From: Candidatus Bathycorpusculum sp.
GTDB lineage: Archaea; Thermoproteota; Bathyarchaeia; Bathyarchaeales; Bathycorpusculaceae
Reading direction: 5' to 3'
NCBI GenBank assembly: GCA_009778385.1
Contig: WRJX01000099.1
Span: 1-55,201 of the forward strand
DNA: 55,201 nucleotides
Every line of letters begins with the position of its first letter. Position 1 is the stretch's first letter. Below, piece by piece: positions 17,590-24,994 of this stretch. Below the pieces are notes generated by a model. That model saw nothing but the letters and a program-made list of their open reading frames with translations, was not told the origin of the DNA and made no database searches. The position numbers and the translations under genes are program-made.

Positions 17590-18384
17590 ATGCAGCAATT
17601 AAACACTAAACTCTCAACACTTGTAGAGCCTGTACTTGAAGAAGCAAAGATTTTAATTGAAAAAGCATTTGTTCAAAGAAGAACCTTAATCATTACAGGC
17701 AACTGTAAAGTTGACTACATAGGAAGAGCAAGCTCAAAACTGGAGTTAGGTGAACGCCTGTTAATCATCAAATCAGATGGCAGTCTGCTTGTTCATCGCC
17801 CAACCGGTTATGAACCTGTTAACTGGCAACCCTCAGGCAGCGCTTTTCATGCACAAATAAAAGAAGACATGCTCGAAGTTCATGCAGTTCGCCAAAAACC
17901 CAAAGAAAACGTCAAAGTCCAATTCACAAAAATCTACACAGCCACATCCATAACGCTACTTGATGCAGGTGACTTCATTCTTAACGCCAGTGAAGAAGAC
18001 ATGCACAGAGCGATCCTACTTAGGCCCGAATTAATTGAGGAGGGCTTTAAACCAATTAGTTGGGAGAAAAAAGTTGACCCCGGATTTGTTGATGTCTATG
18101 GCATGGACAAAACAGGCAGACTAGTTGTAATTGAGGTTAAACGTAAAACTGCAACCAAAGAGGCAGTAACACAACTCGCCAAATACATTAAAGCTATAAA
18201 ACTAAAAGCTGACAGACAAATCCGAGGAGTCCTAGTTGCACCTAACCTAGGCAAAGATGTACAAGCGACACTGGCAACTATGGGTTTAGAGTTTAAAGAG
18301 CTAGATCCTAAAAAATGCGCAGAAATTCTAAAAAAATCTGGACCAACTTCCAAGTTAGAACTATTTTTTAACGACACAACCTAA
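17590..18384 (+). CDS. nucS: Endonuclease NucS/EndoMS (mismatch-specific)
   Basis: The 264-residue enzyme has the NucS layout: an N-terminal DNA-binding half-barrel ('TLIITGNCKVDYIGRASS', 'LLVHRPTGYEPVNWQPSG') and a RecB-like nuclease domain. Catalytic residues are visible as D168 in 'GFVDVYG' and E182/K184 in 'LVVIEVKRKTA', with the spacing of the Pyrococcus enzyme. The C-terminus 'SKLELFF' is a degenerate PCNA-interacting motif lacking the usual Gln. Archaeal EndoMS cuts both strands at mismatches. It is monocistronic, and its 3' end overlaps a convergent small gene by 17 bp. Confidence 0.96.
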   Translation: MQQLNTKLSTLVEPVLEEAKILIEKAFVQRRTLIITGNCKVDYIGRASSKLELGERLLIIKSDGSLLVHRPTGYEPVNWQPSGSAFHAQIKEDMLEVHAVRQKPKENVKVQFTKIYTATSITLLDAGDFILNASEEDMHRAILLRPELIEEGFKPISWEKKVDPGFVDVYGMDKTGRLVVIEVKRKTATKEAVTQLAKYIKAIKLKADRQIRGVLVAPNLGKDVQATLATMGLEFKELDPKKCAEILKKSGPTSKLELFFNDTT

Positions 18385-18589
18385 CTTGGTTGATGCTGTT
18401 TGTTATCTCTAAATCAGAGAGTGACACTGGCAGTAAAAGAATAGATACTGCACTTGAAAAAAATTCGTTTTTACCATGATACATAGTTAGTACAAATTGC
18501 TTACCACACTCTCTGCACTTATAGCGTTGCTCACCCTTAACAAAACCCGACTTGTAAACACTTTTACGCCCACACGTCGTACAAAACAT
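18368..18589 (-). CDS. Zinc-ribbon protein, IS1/InsA-like fragment
   Basis: From the ATG at 18589 the product begins 'MFCTTCGRKSVYKSGF' followed by 'GEQRYKCRECGKQFV', a four-cysteine zinc ribbon with the C-x2-C...QRYKCxxCG pattern found at the N-terminus of IS1-type transposase proteins. The remaining ~40 residues are hydrophobic, unlike a transposase catalytic domain, and run into the end of nucS on the opposite strand. It is probably a transposase remnant, possibly a small free-standing zinc-ribbon protein. Confidence 0.55.
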   Translation of the reverse strand: MFCTTCGRKSVYKSGFVKGEQRYKCRECGKQFVLTMYHGKNEFFSSAVSILLLPVSLSDLEITNSINQVRLCR

Positions 18590-18728
18590 GATAAAAACCA
18601 ACTCCTTACAACATACCACAACATAAAACACATCACTTAGGTAACACCACCTTTTTTGATTTGTTAACCCAAAGACTATTAAGAGAACACAAAAAACAGC
18701 AAATACTATACATGCATTAAAACGAAGG

Positions 18729-19724
18729 TTATTTGCGTTTTTTAAAGTATACCAGTAAACTGGTGCTCACAATAACCATAGACACTACAACGGTGGCTAT
18801 TATTGCTGTTAGAAAAGATTTCGGCGCATCTCCAACTGGAGATGTTGTTGGAGCAGGAGTTGATTCAGAATTAATCTCAGGAGCTCCAGCACCCTTTATA
18901 GGATTCACTGAAGGGTTATAATCAACAAAGGAGCAATCAAACGCACCGGTTTTCTCATAAGTGTATGGCGTATCCCAAATACCTGTACAATCTATCTCTT
19001 TAGCATCAGGATACAATATTCTATAATTACTCCAATAATTCCCATCAACATTAAGCCTACCATACATAGCAAGAAACACCATACAATTAATGAAATCATT
19101 TTCAGTTGCAACATTCTCCATAGAATAATCTACAAATATTGCCGGTTTACCATCAATGAAAACATTATATTTAATTACATTTCCTTTATTATCACCGCCT
19201 TCTCTGATGTCTATTCCACCTCCTTCAAAGACATTATTGGTGAAACTGTTACCAGTAGAGGAAGCAAATATGTAACTATTGTCACAAAAGTACACATTCT
19301 TCACCACTATATCGCCATAAGCAAACGGAATAGTAGCAGTAGAATCTTTTTTCAGATTTATACCGTTTCCATTTCCTTTAATTGCGTATCCATCACCATC
19401 GATTGTTATACCATCCTTTTCAACTTTTATGGTACCAAAAATATTCCCTGTAAAAGTGTAAGTGTCCCCTTCTCGCTGAATCAGATCAGTCCCCTTAACA
19501 CTTCCATCAGAGGCAATAGTTATAATGGAACCTGTCTGAGCATCCACCAAACCAGTAGAAAAGCTCACGATCACCACTGAACATAATAACAGCACCAAAC
19601 AAAACAAAGCCACACCCATTTTCTTAATACAGCCAACCCTCAACTTAACCAAATTAAAATTTAACCCAGGATACAAAGAACTGTTTAACGCCAAACGGAT
19701 AACAGGCATCACTTTATCCAACAC
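18729..19724 (-). CDS. Exported NosD-like right-handed beta-helix protein, C-terminally anchored
   Basis: 331 residues. An N-terminal hydrophobic segment (about 36-58, 'VALFCLVLLLCSVVIVSFST') precedes a parallel beta-helix: 'GTIKVEKDGITIDGDGYAIK', 'NSFTNNVFEGGGIDI', 'NVIKYNVFIDG', 'NVATENDFINCMVF', 'NVDGNYWSNY'. A Ser/Thr/Pro linker leads to the membrane anchor 'FLTAIIATVVVSMVIVSTSL' and tail 'YFKKRK'. The NYW/GNYWSNY motif is typical of periplasmic copper-binding NosD-like repeats in archaeal surface proteins. The first 35 residues are unusually long before the signal; a start at MGVALFC (residue 36) is equally likely. It is a surface protein of unknown ligand. Confidence 0.8.
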   Translation of the reverse strand: MLDKVMPVIRLALNSSLYPGLNFNLVKLRVGCIKKMGVALFCLVLLLCSVVIVSFSTGLVDAQTGSIITIASDGSVKGTDLIQREGDTYTFTGNIFGTIKVEKDGITIDGDGYAIKGNGNGINLKKDSTATIPFAYGDIVVKNVYFCDNSYIFASSTGNSFTNNVFEGGGIDIREGGDNKGNVIKYNVFIDGKPAIFVDYSMENVATENDFINCMVFLAMYGRLNVDGNYWSNYRILYPDAKEIDCTGIWDTPYTYEKTGAFDCSFVDYNPSVNPIKGAGAPEINSESTPAPTTSPVGDAPKSFLTAIIATVVVSMVIVSTSLLVYFKKRK

Positions 19725-19856
19725 ACTCCAAGAACGCTAACACTAACAGTCATAAATACTCTCCGCAAAACATAAACTATGAAAAAATACGCCATAAGCA
19801 TCACAATGAAAAAATGGTCACATCAGCTGTTTACGTTTAACAAAAAAATAATGATG

Positions 19857-19946
19857 TTACCGATGTCCTTTCTTGACCACTAACCCAGTTGCTAATACTG
19901 CAACTATTACCGCTATAACAGCCACACCTACATAGAGCCTCTTGCA
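19857..19946 (-). pseudogene. Orphan transmembrane anchor remnant
   Basis: Between stop codons the frame reads 'LYVGVAVIAVIVAVLATGL' followed by 'VVKKGHR'. This is one transmembrane helix with a basic tail, the standard C-terminal end of the exported proteins nearby, with no head domain and no start codon. It lies in the 19725-20192 interval, which otherwise shows only the promoter of the coiled-coil gene (GTTATAAT near 20171). Confidence 0.55.
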
Positions 19947-20192
19947 CTAACTCTTAATTTAACACGACTAAACGATACATATATTCCTTACTACATAAGC
20001 TCACCATAGAACAAAAAACCAAAAAAACAGAAACAGCAAAAAGGTCTAAATCTTAGCTGACAATAAGGTTTTGTGAAAATTGTCCAAAACACTTTAGATC
20101 AATAGGGGTTTAGAAGGTTTTTTGACTTAATTAAAGAGCATCGGAGGGCAAATTTTAAAAAATTAGGGGAGTTATAATTTGTTTGAAAAGTT

Positions 20193-21821
20193 ATGCCAGT
20201 CCCTGAGCAAATTGTTCTGCCTTTTGCCGTCAAATCGGAGAGTCGAAAAGAGCCATTTAGTAGTGAAGCTGAAGCAGCGGCAATTTTTACTCTTTCTGAG
20301 CTGGAACGTAAAAACAGTGGGTTAAATAGTAAACAAGAAAAAAGTGCTTATGTCCTAAAAGTTGGGTATCCGCTTTGGCTTATTGTTAGAGATTGCTCTA
20401 CTTACGTTTTTGATGGCTTGAACAGAACTAGTCACAGTTGGATGTATTATGAGGCACAGCAGACAGAGTTCATGATTGAAGATTTTGAAACTAACTTTAG
20501 AATTCGTGAGAAGTACGTCAAGTTTTTAGTTAGTTATCAGGATAGTTTCCAGCAGACGCTAAACAGTAAAGAGTTGTCTTGCGAGGGTTTAATTGCTGAT
20601 AGCACATTTCTTGGTGAATTGAATAGTTACCGTAAAGAAGCAACTAGAGCTTATGGTCAATCAATAGGTTTGCTTTTGCCCGCTTTGAAAGAAACAGAAG
20701 CAATGGCGATTGTTAGTCAGATTGAATCATTGCAATTGATATTTAGGGAAAAAACAGAAAAACTCAAAGAGTTGACAGGGTTGATTTCTAAGACCACAAA
20801 GGGATATGTTGAGGGGTTTAATTTTGAGTCTAAAGCGGTTACTGAAGAGGCGGAAGCTAAAATTAAAGCTCAAAAAGAAATAATTAATCCCAAAGTTGAA
20901 AAATTATCTAAGGAATACAAAAAGCAGGTTGAGCGTTTAGAGAAAAGCATAAGCAAAGAGAAGGAGCTAGTTGAGAAACAAAAGAGCCGTATAGGAAAAA
21001 CCCTTAAAGAAAAAGAGGTAAACATTATGCGTTATAGTAAGCAGGTAAAAGTTCATGCACAGAAGGGTAATAAACGCTCTGAGTCTAGTTTAAAGAAAAA
21101 AATTAAGAAGGAAAAACAAGAGTTAGATGAGCTTCAAAAGCAGTATAAAAAAGTTGAAAAACAGCTTGAGGCTTTAGCAGAACAGAAAGCAAGTGAAGCT
21201 ACCAAGTTAAAGCGTGAGTTTGACGAAAAAGTGCAAGTTGAACGTCAACCAATTGTAGCATTGGAGGTTTTGCGCGATGAGAGGAAAGAGTTTTTCAAAC
21301 AGGAAAGTCTTAAACTTGAAGAGGTAACTCAGCCCGTATTAGAGGAACTAGATAAACTTGTTGTTCAACGAGAAAAACTTTTAACAGGTATGGAGCAGTT
21401 AAGTGTTGAATCTATTCCTGAACTAAAAAATAATGCAGTAATGTATGTTCCATTTTACATAGCAGCCTATGATAGATCAGATTTAGACGCTAAACGTTAT
21501 TTTGTTTTTTCACCTGCCTTAGTATCTAGTTTAGGTTTTTCATCTAAACTTAAAGGAGCATTGGGAATGGCAAAAATCAAGGACCTACTCAATGAACGCT
21601 TTAAGGCAGTCTCATCTCTGGGTGAAAAACTGCGTTTAGAAGCTGCTTCAAACTCAGAGCTTAAAACACAAATAGAAACGTTAGCACAAAAAAACAGCAT
21701 CTTATATATGAAAACACCTCTTAAAGACGGATTATGCCTACTAAAAGAGGAAGGCTGGCTCTCAGAATCAGATTATCAAGCGGTCTTGACAGCATTTAAC
21801 GCCAATGAGCTTACTTTTTAA
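20193..21821 (+). CDS. Large coiled-coil protein of unknown function
   Basis: 542 residues. A globular N-terminal part of ~100 residues contains 'YPLWLIVRDCSTYVFDGL'. A long charged coiled coil spans about residues 190-420 (strings such as 'EKSISKEKELVEKQKSRIGK', 'KKIKKEKQELDELQKQYKKV'). A C-terminal globular part of ~120 residues contains 'MYVPFYIAAYDRSDLDAKRYFVFSPAL'. No transmembrane helix or nucleotide-binding motif is visible, so it is not an SMC protein. The overall plan suggests a scaffold or DNA/membrane organiser. I do not recognise the family by name. Confidence 0.75.
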   Translation: MPVPEQIVLPFAVKSESRKEPFSSEAEAAAIFTLSELERKNSGLNSKQEKSAYVLKVGYPLWLIVRDCSTYVFDGLNRTSHSWMYYEAQQTEFMIEDFETNFRIREKYVKFLVSYQDSFQQTLNSKELSCEGLIADSTFLGELNSYRKEATRAYGQSIGLLLPALKETEAMAIVSQIESLQLIFREKTEKLKELTGLISKTTKGYVEGFNFESKAVTEEAEAKIKAQKEIINPKVEKLSKEYKKQVERLEKSISKEKELVEKQKSRIGKTLKEKEVNIMRYSKQVKVHAQKGNKRSESSLKKKIKKEKQELDELQKQYKKVEKQLEALAEQKASEATKLKREFDEKVQVERQPIVALEVLRDERKEFFKQESLKLEEVTQPVLEELDKLVVQREKLLTGMEQLSVESIPELKNNAVMYVPFYIAAYDRSDLDAKRYFVFSPALVSSLGFSSKLKGALGMAKIKDLLNERFKAVSSLGEKLRLEAASNSELKTQIETLAQKNSILYMKTPLKDGLCLLKEEGWLSESDYQAVLTAFNANELTF

Positions 21822-21898
21822 GAGTTGTTTTCAAAAAAACTTATGTATAAAGCTCGTTTCCATTAGTTACAGTTAAGCAATAATTTTGGTGCTAATCA

Positions 21899-22597
21899 GT
21901 GGCCGAAAACGATCAATACAGCTTAAAAGTAACAGGGTTAAATGTAACACTTCAAAATCAAATCATACTTAGTAATCTAAGTTTTAATGTTAAAAAAGGT
22001 GCAACTTTGGCAATTTTAGGACCTAACGGCGCAGGAAAATCCGTGTTACTACGCACACTGCTTAACCGTTTACCATACACGGGCAAAGTTGAATGGATAG
22101 AAAAAACGCGCATTGGTTATGTGCCGCAAAATGTTTCAGTCTCAGACATGCCCATGACAGTTAAAGAATTTCTCTCCATGGGAAAAGACACAGATGTAAT
22201 AGAATTACTAAAACTTGTAAGGATAACAGATGAGAACATTTTAAACAAACGCTTAGGAGTAATTTCCGGCGGTCAATTACGCAGAATTCTAATCGCATGG
22301 GCACTAAACGATAACCCTAACGTGCTGCTTTTAGATGAACCTACCACGGGTGTTGATATAGACGGTGAAGAGCCCATATACCGTATGCTTAACGAGTTAA
22401 AAAAAGCAAGAGAAATGACAATTTTCCTTATAACCCATGACATACACATAGTACAAAAATACACAGACACCCTATTAGCAATCAATAAATGCATCACTTT
22501 TTACGGCCCTTCCACTGAAATCGCCAAGTCAACAACACAGAAGTTAATCTATGGCGAACCCGTATGTGTTAAAACAATCAAAGGAGAACAGGATTAA
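21899..22597 (+). CDS. Metal (Zn/Mn-type) ABC transporter ATP-binding protein
   Basis: The 232-residue ATPase starts at GTG 21899. It carries Walker A 'AILGPNGAGKSVL', Q-loop 'VPQNVS', signature 'ISGGQLRRILIAWAL', Walker B 'VLLLDEPTTGVDIDGEE' and 'FLITHDIHIV'. The sequence is of the ZnuC/MntB type, and the downstream permease confirms the family. The two genes overlap by up to 47 bp. No periplasmic-type metal-binding protein gene is adjacent, so the system either borrows one encoded elsewhere or is incomplete here. Confidence 0.9.
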   Translation: MAENDQYSLKVTGLNVTLQNQIILSNLSFNVKKGATLAILGPNGAGKSVLLRTLLNRLPYTGKVEWIEKTRIGYVPQNVSVSDMPMTVKEFLSMGKDTDVIELLKLVRITDENILNKRLGVISGGQLRRILIAWALNDNPNVLLLDEPTTGVDIDGEEPIYRMLNELKKAREMTIFLITHDIHIVQKYTDTLLAINKCITFYGPSTEIAKSTTQKLIYGEPVCVKTIKGEQD

Positions 22598-23399
22598 CAT
22601 CATAGACTTAACAATCATCTACAGCTTGGTAGTTGCAGTTTTTGTCGGGATAGCCGCTGGCTACCTTGGGTCTCTTATGGTTTTAGAAAAGATGGCCCTT
22701 GTAGGTGATGCTCTCTCACACGTTGCCCTACCAGGCTTAGCTATAGGAATAACACTTAACTTCAATCCTTACATTGGCGCCTTTGCATTTCTATTTATAT
22801 CAGCAGTTATAATCTGGCATATCCAACGCACAACAAAAATCAGCTTCGAAGCACTAGTAGGTGCAATGTTCACCCTTGCCTTAGCAATAGGAATATTACT
22901 CTATGGAGATGATTTAGATGCACTTGAGGCCGCTTTATTTGGCGACATCTCACAAGTATCACTAATCGGAGCCACTGCGGCAATAGCCATATCAATTACC
23001 GCCATTCTGTTAACCAAGCTGATTTATAATCGACTAGTTTTAGCAATGATTTCCGAAGACCTCGCCGTATCAAAAGGTATCAAGGTTGCCCAAACAAACC
23101 TGCTGTACTTGTGTCTAGTTTCAGTAGTTGTAGCAGTAGGCATACAGATCGTTGGGACACTGCTTGTGGGTTTTCTGGTAATTGTACCAGCTATAGCTGC
23201 AAAAATTATTAGCGCAAACATGGCAAAATACGCAGTCTTAAGCTCAATTTTCGGCGCAGTAGCAGCATTCTTCGGTGTGCTGCTATGGAGCACTTTTGGT
23301 TTTAACTTACCGTTTCCTGGTCCCATAGTGGTTTTTGTAGGAATAATTATCTTTGTAATAAGTCTAGTTATTAATTGGATATACAAATTAACAACATAG
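22551..23399 (+). CDS. Metal (Zn/Mn-type) ABC transporter permease
   Basis: An ABC-3 family permease with about eight hydrophobic helices. 'EKMALVGDALSHVALPGLAIG' is the family's conserved cytoplasmic region, followed by 'VGAMFTLALAIGILLY', 'GIQIVGTLLVGFLVIVPAIAAK' and 'LPFPGPIVVFVGIIIFVISLV'. It follows the ATPase gene in an overlapping arrangement. The ATG at 22551 lies 47 bp inside the ATPase gene. A GTG at 22566 is an alternative, and an AGGAG at 22580-22584 sits just ahead of 'ATTAACATC', where no standard start codon exists. Start uncertain; family assignment firm. Confidence 0.88.
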   Translation: MANPYVLKQSKENRINIIDLTIIYSLVVAVFVGIAAGYLGSLMVLEKMALVGDALSHVALPGLAIGITLNFNPYIGAFAFLFISAVIIWHIQRTTKISFEALVGAMFTLALAIGILLYGDDLDALEAALFGDISQVSLIGATAAIAISITAILLTKLIYNRLVLAMISEDLAVSKGIKVAQTNLLYLCLVSVVVAVGIQIVGTLLVGFLVIVPAIAAKIISANMAKYAVLSSIFGAVAAFFGVLLWSTFGFNLPFPGPIVVFVGIIIFVISLVINWIYKLTT

Positions 23400-23409
23400 A
23401 GGCATACAA

Positions 23410-23826
23410 ATGAAAAAGTACAGCGGTAAAACTGCAACAGCAATTATCCCCTATCCTCAAGATAAAATTTTACTTATCAAACGCGACACTTTACCATTTA
23501 AAGGATATTGGGCACTACCAGGTGGCAGAAAGGAACTAGGTGAAACCGATGAGCAAACCTGTATCCGAGAGGTCAAAGAAGAAACGGACCTTGACGTAGA
23601 AATTATCCACAAAATCGGAGACTATCATGAACATGGATTTAGGGAAGGAATTGATTATGATTATTATCCTGCATGTTTTGTGGTAAAAGTTGTCGGCGGT
23701 CAAACCGTAAAACAAGACAGCGAAGTTCAAGAAATCAGATCTTTCAACCTCAATGAACTGCCCAACCCACTTGCATTTGAACATGACCAAATGATAAACG
23801 ACTACAAAAAAACGTTAAAACCATAA
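23410..23826 (+). CDS. Nudix hydrolase
   Basis: The 138-residue protein contains a complete Nudix box starting at 'GGRKELGETDEQTCIREV' followed by 'KEETDLDV', matching GX5EX7REUXEEXGU except that Asp follows EET. 'KILLIKRDTLPFKGYWALPG' before it is typical of ADP-ribose/NADH or nucleotide-sugar pyrophosphatases of this superfamily. It starts 10 bp after the permease stop, so it is probably in the same transcript. Substrate not deducible. Confidence 0.9.
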   Translation: MKKYSGKTATAIIPYPQDKILLIKRDTLPFKGYWALPGGRKELGETDEQTCIREVKEETDLDVEIIHKIGDYHEHGFREGIDYDYYPACFVVKVVGGQTVKQDSEVQEIRSFNLNELPNPLAFEHDQMINDYKKTLKP

Positions 23827-23866
23827 AATTTTTTAACTTAAATTTTCTATTTGATACCAAAATTTA

Positions 23867-23875
23867 CTTTATAAG
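23867..23875 (+). promoter_or_regulatory. TATA box of the stand-alone RAM-domain gene
   Basis: CTTTATAAG sits 52-60 bp before the ATG at 23927. This places the expected start of transcription near 23896 and leaves a leader with an AGGAG ribosome-binding site at 23915-23919. Confidence 0.55.
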
Positions 23876-23926
23876 GTAAAAATCTTTAATTACCATACAG
23901 CATATACGTGTAAAAGGAGAACAATA

Positions 23927-24160
23927 ATGCCAAGAGCCTATGTCTTGCTTAACGTGGAATCTGGCGCCGAAGAGCCAGTCCTAAAACAACTACGAGAAAT
24001 CAACATTGTCGAAGAAGCCTATGTTTCCTATGGCGTCTACGACTTAATCGTAAAAGTCCACTCTAACACAATGGATGAAATGAAAGAAGCCATATCTCAC
24101 AAAATCCGCAACATCAAACAAGTCAGATCCACATTAACCTTAATCATGGTTGAAGAATAA
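23927..24160 (+). CDS. Stand-alone Lrp/AsnC ligand-binding (RAM) domain protein
   Basis: 77 residues forming one alpha/beta RAM domain: 'AYVLLNVESGAEEPVLKQLR', 'VEEAYVSYGVYDLIVKVHS', 'IRNIKQVRSTLTLIMVEE'. There is no helix-turn-helix. Such single-domain proteins bind amino acids and can form octamers alone or with full Lrp proteins. It has its own TATA box and ribosome-binding site and ends in a strong hairpin. A separate AsnC-type protein gene lies 230 bp downstream in opposite orientation. Confidence 0.93.
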   Translation: MPRAYVLLNVESGAEEPVLKQLREINIVEEAYVSYGVYDLIVKVHSNTMDEMKEAISHKIRNIKQVRSTLTLIMVEE

Positions 24161-24190
24161 ACAAACCCACTGTTTTTTGGGTTTATTCTT
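24153..24190 (+). terminator. Hairpin terminator overlapping the RAM gene stop codon
   Basis: AAGAATAAA (24153-24161) pairs with TTTATTCTT (24182-24190), and CCCA with TGGG inside it, giving a 13-bp stem with one small bulge and a T-rich loop. The stop codon TAA lies within the 5' arm. It is well placed to end the transcript. Confidence 0.55.
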
Positions 24191-24241
24191 CTCCACGTAA
24201 ATTTTAAAGCAGATGCTCACAATATTAGTTATTGATGAGTT

Positions 24242-24325
24242 ATGACCGCAGATGCTGAAAGAGTAAAAAAACCAAAGCTTCCTAAAAAGGTTTTAAAGAA
24301 AGCTTTGAAAAAGAAGAAATTTTGA
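24242..24325 (+). CDS. Very small basic peptide (27 aa)
   Basis: The ATG-initiated frame MTADAERVKKPKLPKKVLKK continues with 'ALKKKKF'. It is lysine-rich, lacks cysteine and hydrophobic segments, and resembles a nucleic-acid-binding tail. No ribosome-binding site is obvious. Coding status is uncertain; it is listed because the composition is strongly non-random. Confidence 0.3.
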   Translation: MTADAERVKKPKLPKKVLKKALKKKKF

Positions 24326-24387
24326 TTAAGTAATGAAAATAAAAAAAATATTTTTAGGTTTAATAGCTGTTGCTATTGAACCCTTTT

Positions 24388-24921
24388 TCACTTTGAGTTA
24401 GCCAAGTATTTAAGATGGAACGGCTTAACAACTAGTCCTGATTTTAAGTCTGAATGGAACGTTTGGCTTTCAACTACCCAGTCAGCAAGTTCAGAGTCAT
24501 GAGAACGTATAAATTCTGAAAAGCCTGGATAATTCTCGTGAAGTGAAAGGCACACTGCATCCCAGCCCATACCTCGTCCATCTAAAAACAAGATAACATT
24601 TGGCTGCTTAAGATACCATTCCTTAAGTTTTTTAAGTGTATCTTCTTTTTCTTGACCTGTTTTCTGCTTTAGTTTGCTTTTAAGGAATGTGAAGGCTGCA
24701 ATCTCAAAACCGATTTGTCCAAACTTCGGAATGACAGTGTAACCCTCGATGAAGTTTTCTTCGAGCATCGCTCGTCTTCTTGTCACGGTGGGTTGAGATA
24801 CGCCTAAAGCTTTGGCAAGTTGTCTGTCACTTCTATGTGAGTCTCTCATTAACTCAAAGAGAAGCTTGTAGTCTATTGGTTTAAGGTCTTTCATAGGAAT
24901 CAACTTATTGCTCTTATGCAT
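24388..24921 (-). CDS. Lrp/AsnC-type winged-helix regulator
   Basis: 177 residues. An N-terminal AsnC-type helix-turn-helix ('DYKLLFELMRDSHRSDRQLA', 'LGVSQPTVTRRRAMLEE') is followed by 'IEGYTVIPKFGQIGFEIAAF'. The C-terminal part is longer than and not clearly equal to a RAM domain ('ILFLDGRGMGWDAVCLSLHE'). It is probably a DNA-binding regulator of the divergent M20 peptidase. If transcription begins from the shared TATA box at 24933-24940, the ATG at 24921 would be upstream of the transcript and the real start would be MKDLKPIDYK at 24894. Confidence 0.85.
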   Translation of the reverse strand: MHKSNKLIPMKDLKPIDYKLLFELMRDSHRSDRQLAKALGVSQPTVTRRRAMLEENFIEGYTVIPKFGQIGFEIAAFTFLKSKLKQKTGQEKEDTLKKLKEWYLKQPNVILFLDGRGMGWDAVCLSLHENYPGFSEFIRSHDSELADWVVESQTFHSDLKSGLVVKPFHLKYLANSK

Positions 24922-24932
24922 TTTTTGCCATG

Positions 24933-24940
24933 CTATATAA
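24933..24940. promoter_or_regulatory. TATA box between divergent AsnC-type and M20 genes
   Basis: CTATATAA is the only TATA-like element in the 25-bp gap and is nearly symmetric. On the plus strand it predicts transcription from about 24962. That excludes the TTG at 24947 and favours the ATG at 24995 for the peptidase. On the minus strand it could serve the regulator gene. Confidence 0.5.
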
Positions 24941-24994
24941 ACATCGTTGTTTTATTTTGAAGAAAACGACACTGTTTTAAGGGAAATAACAACA

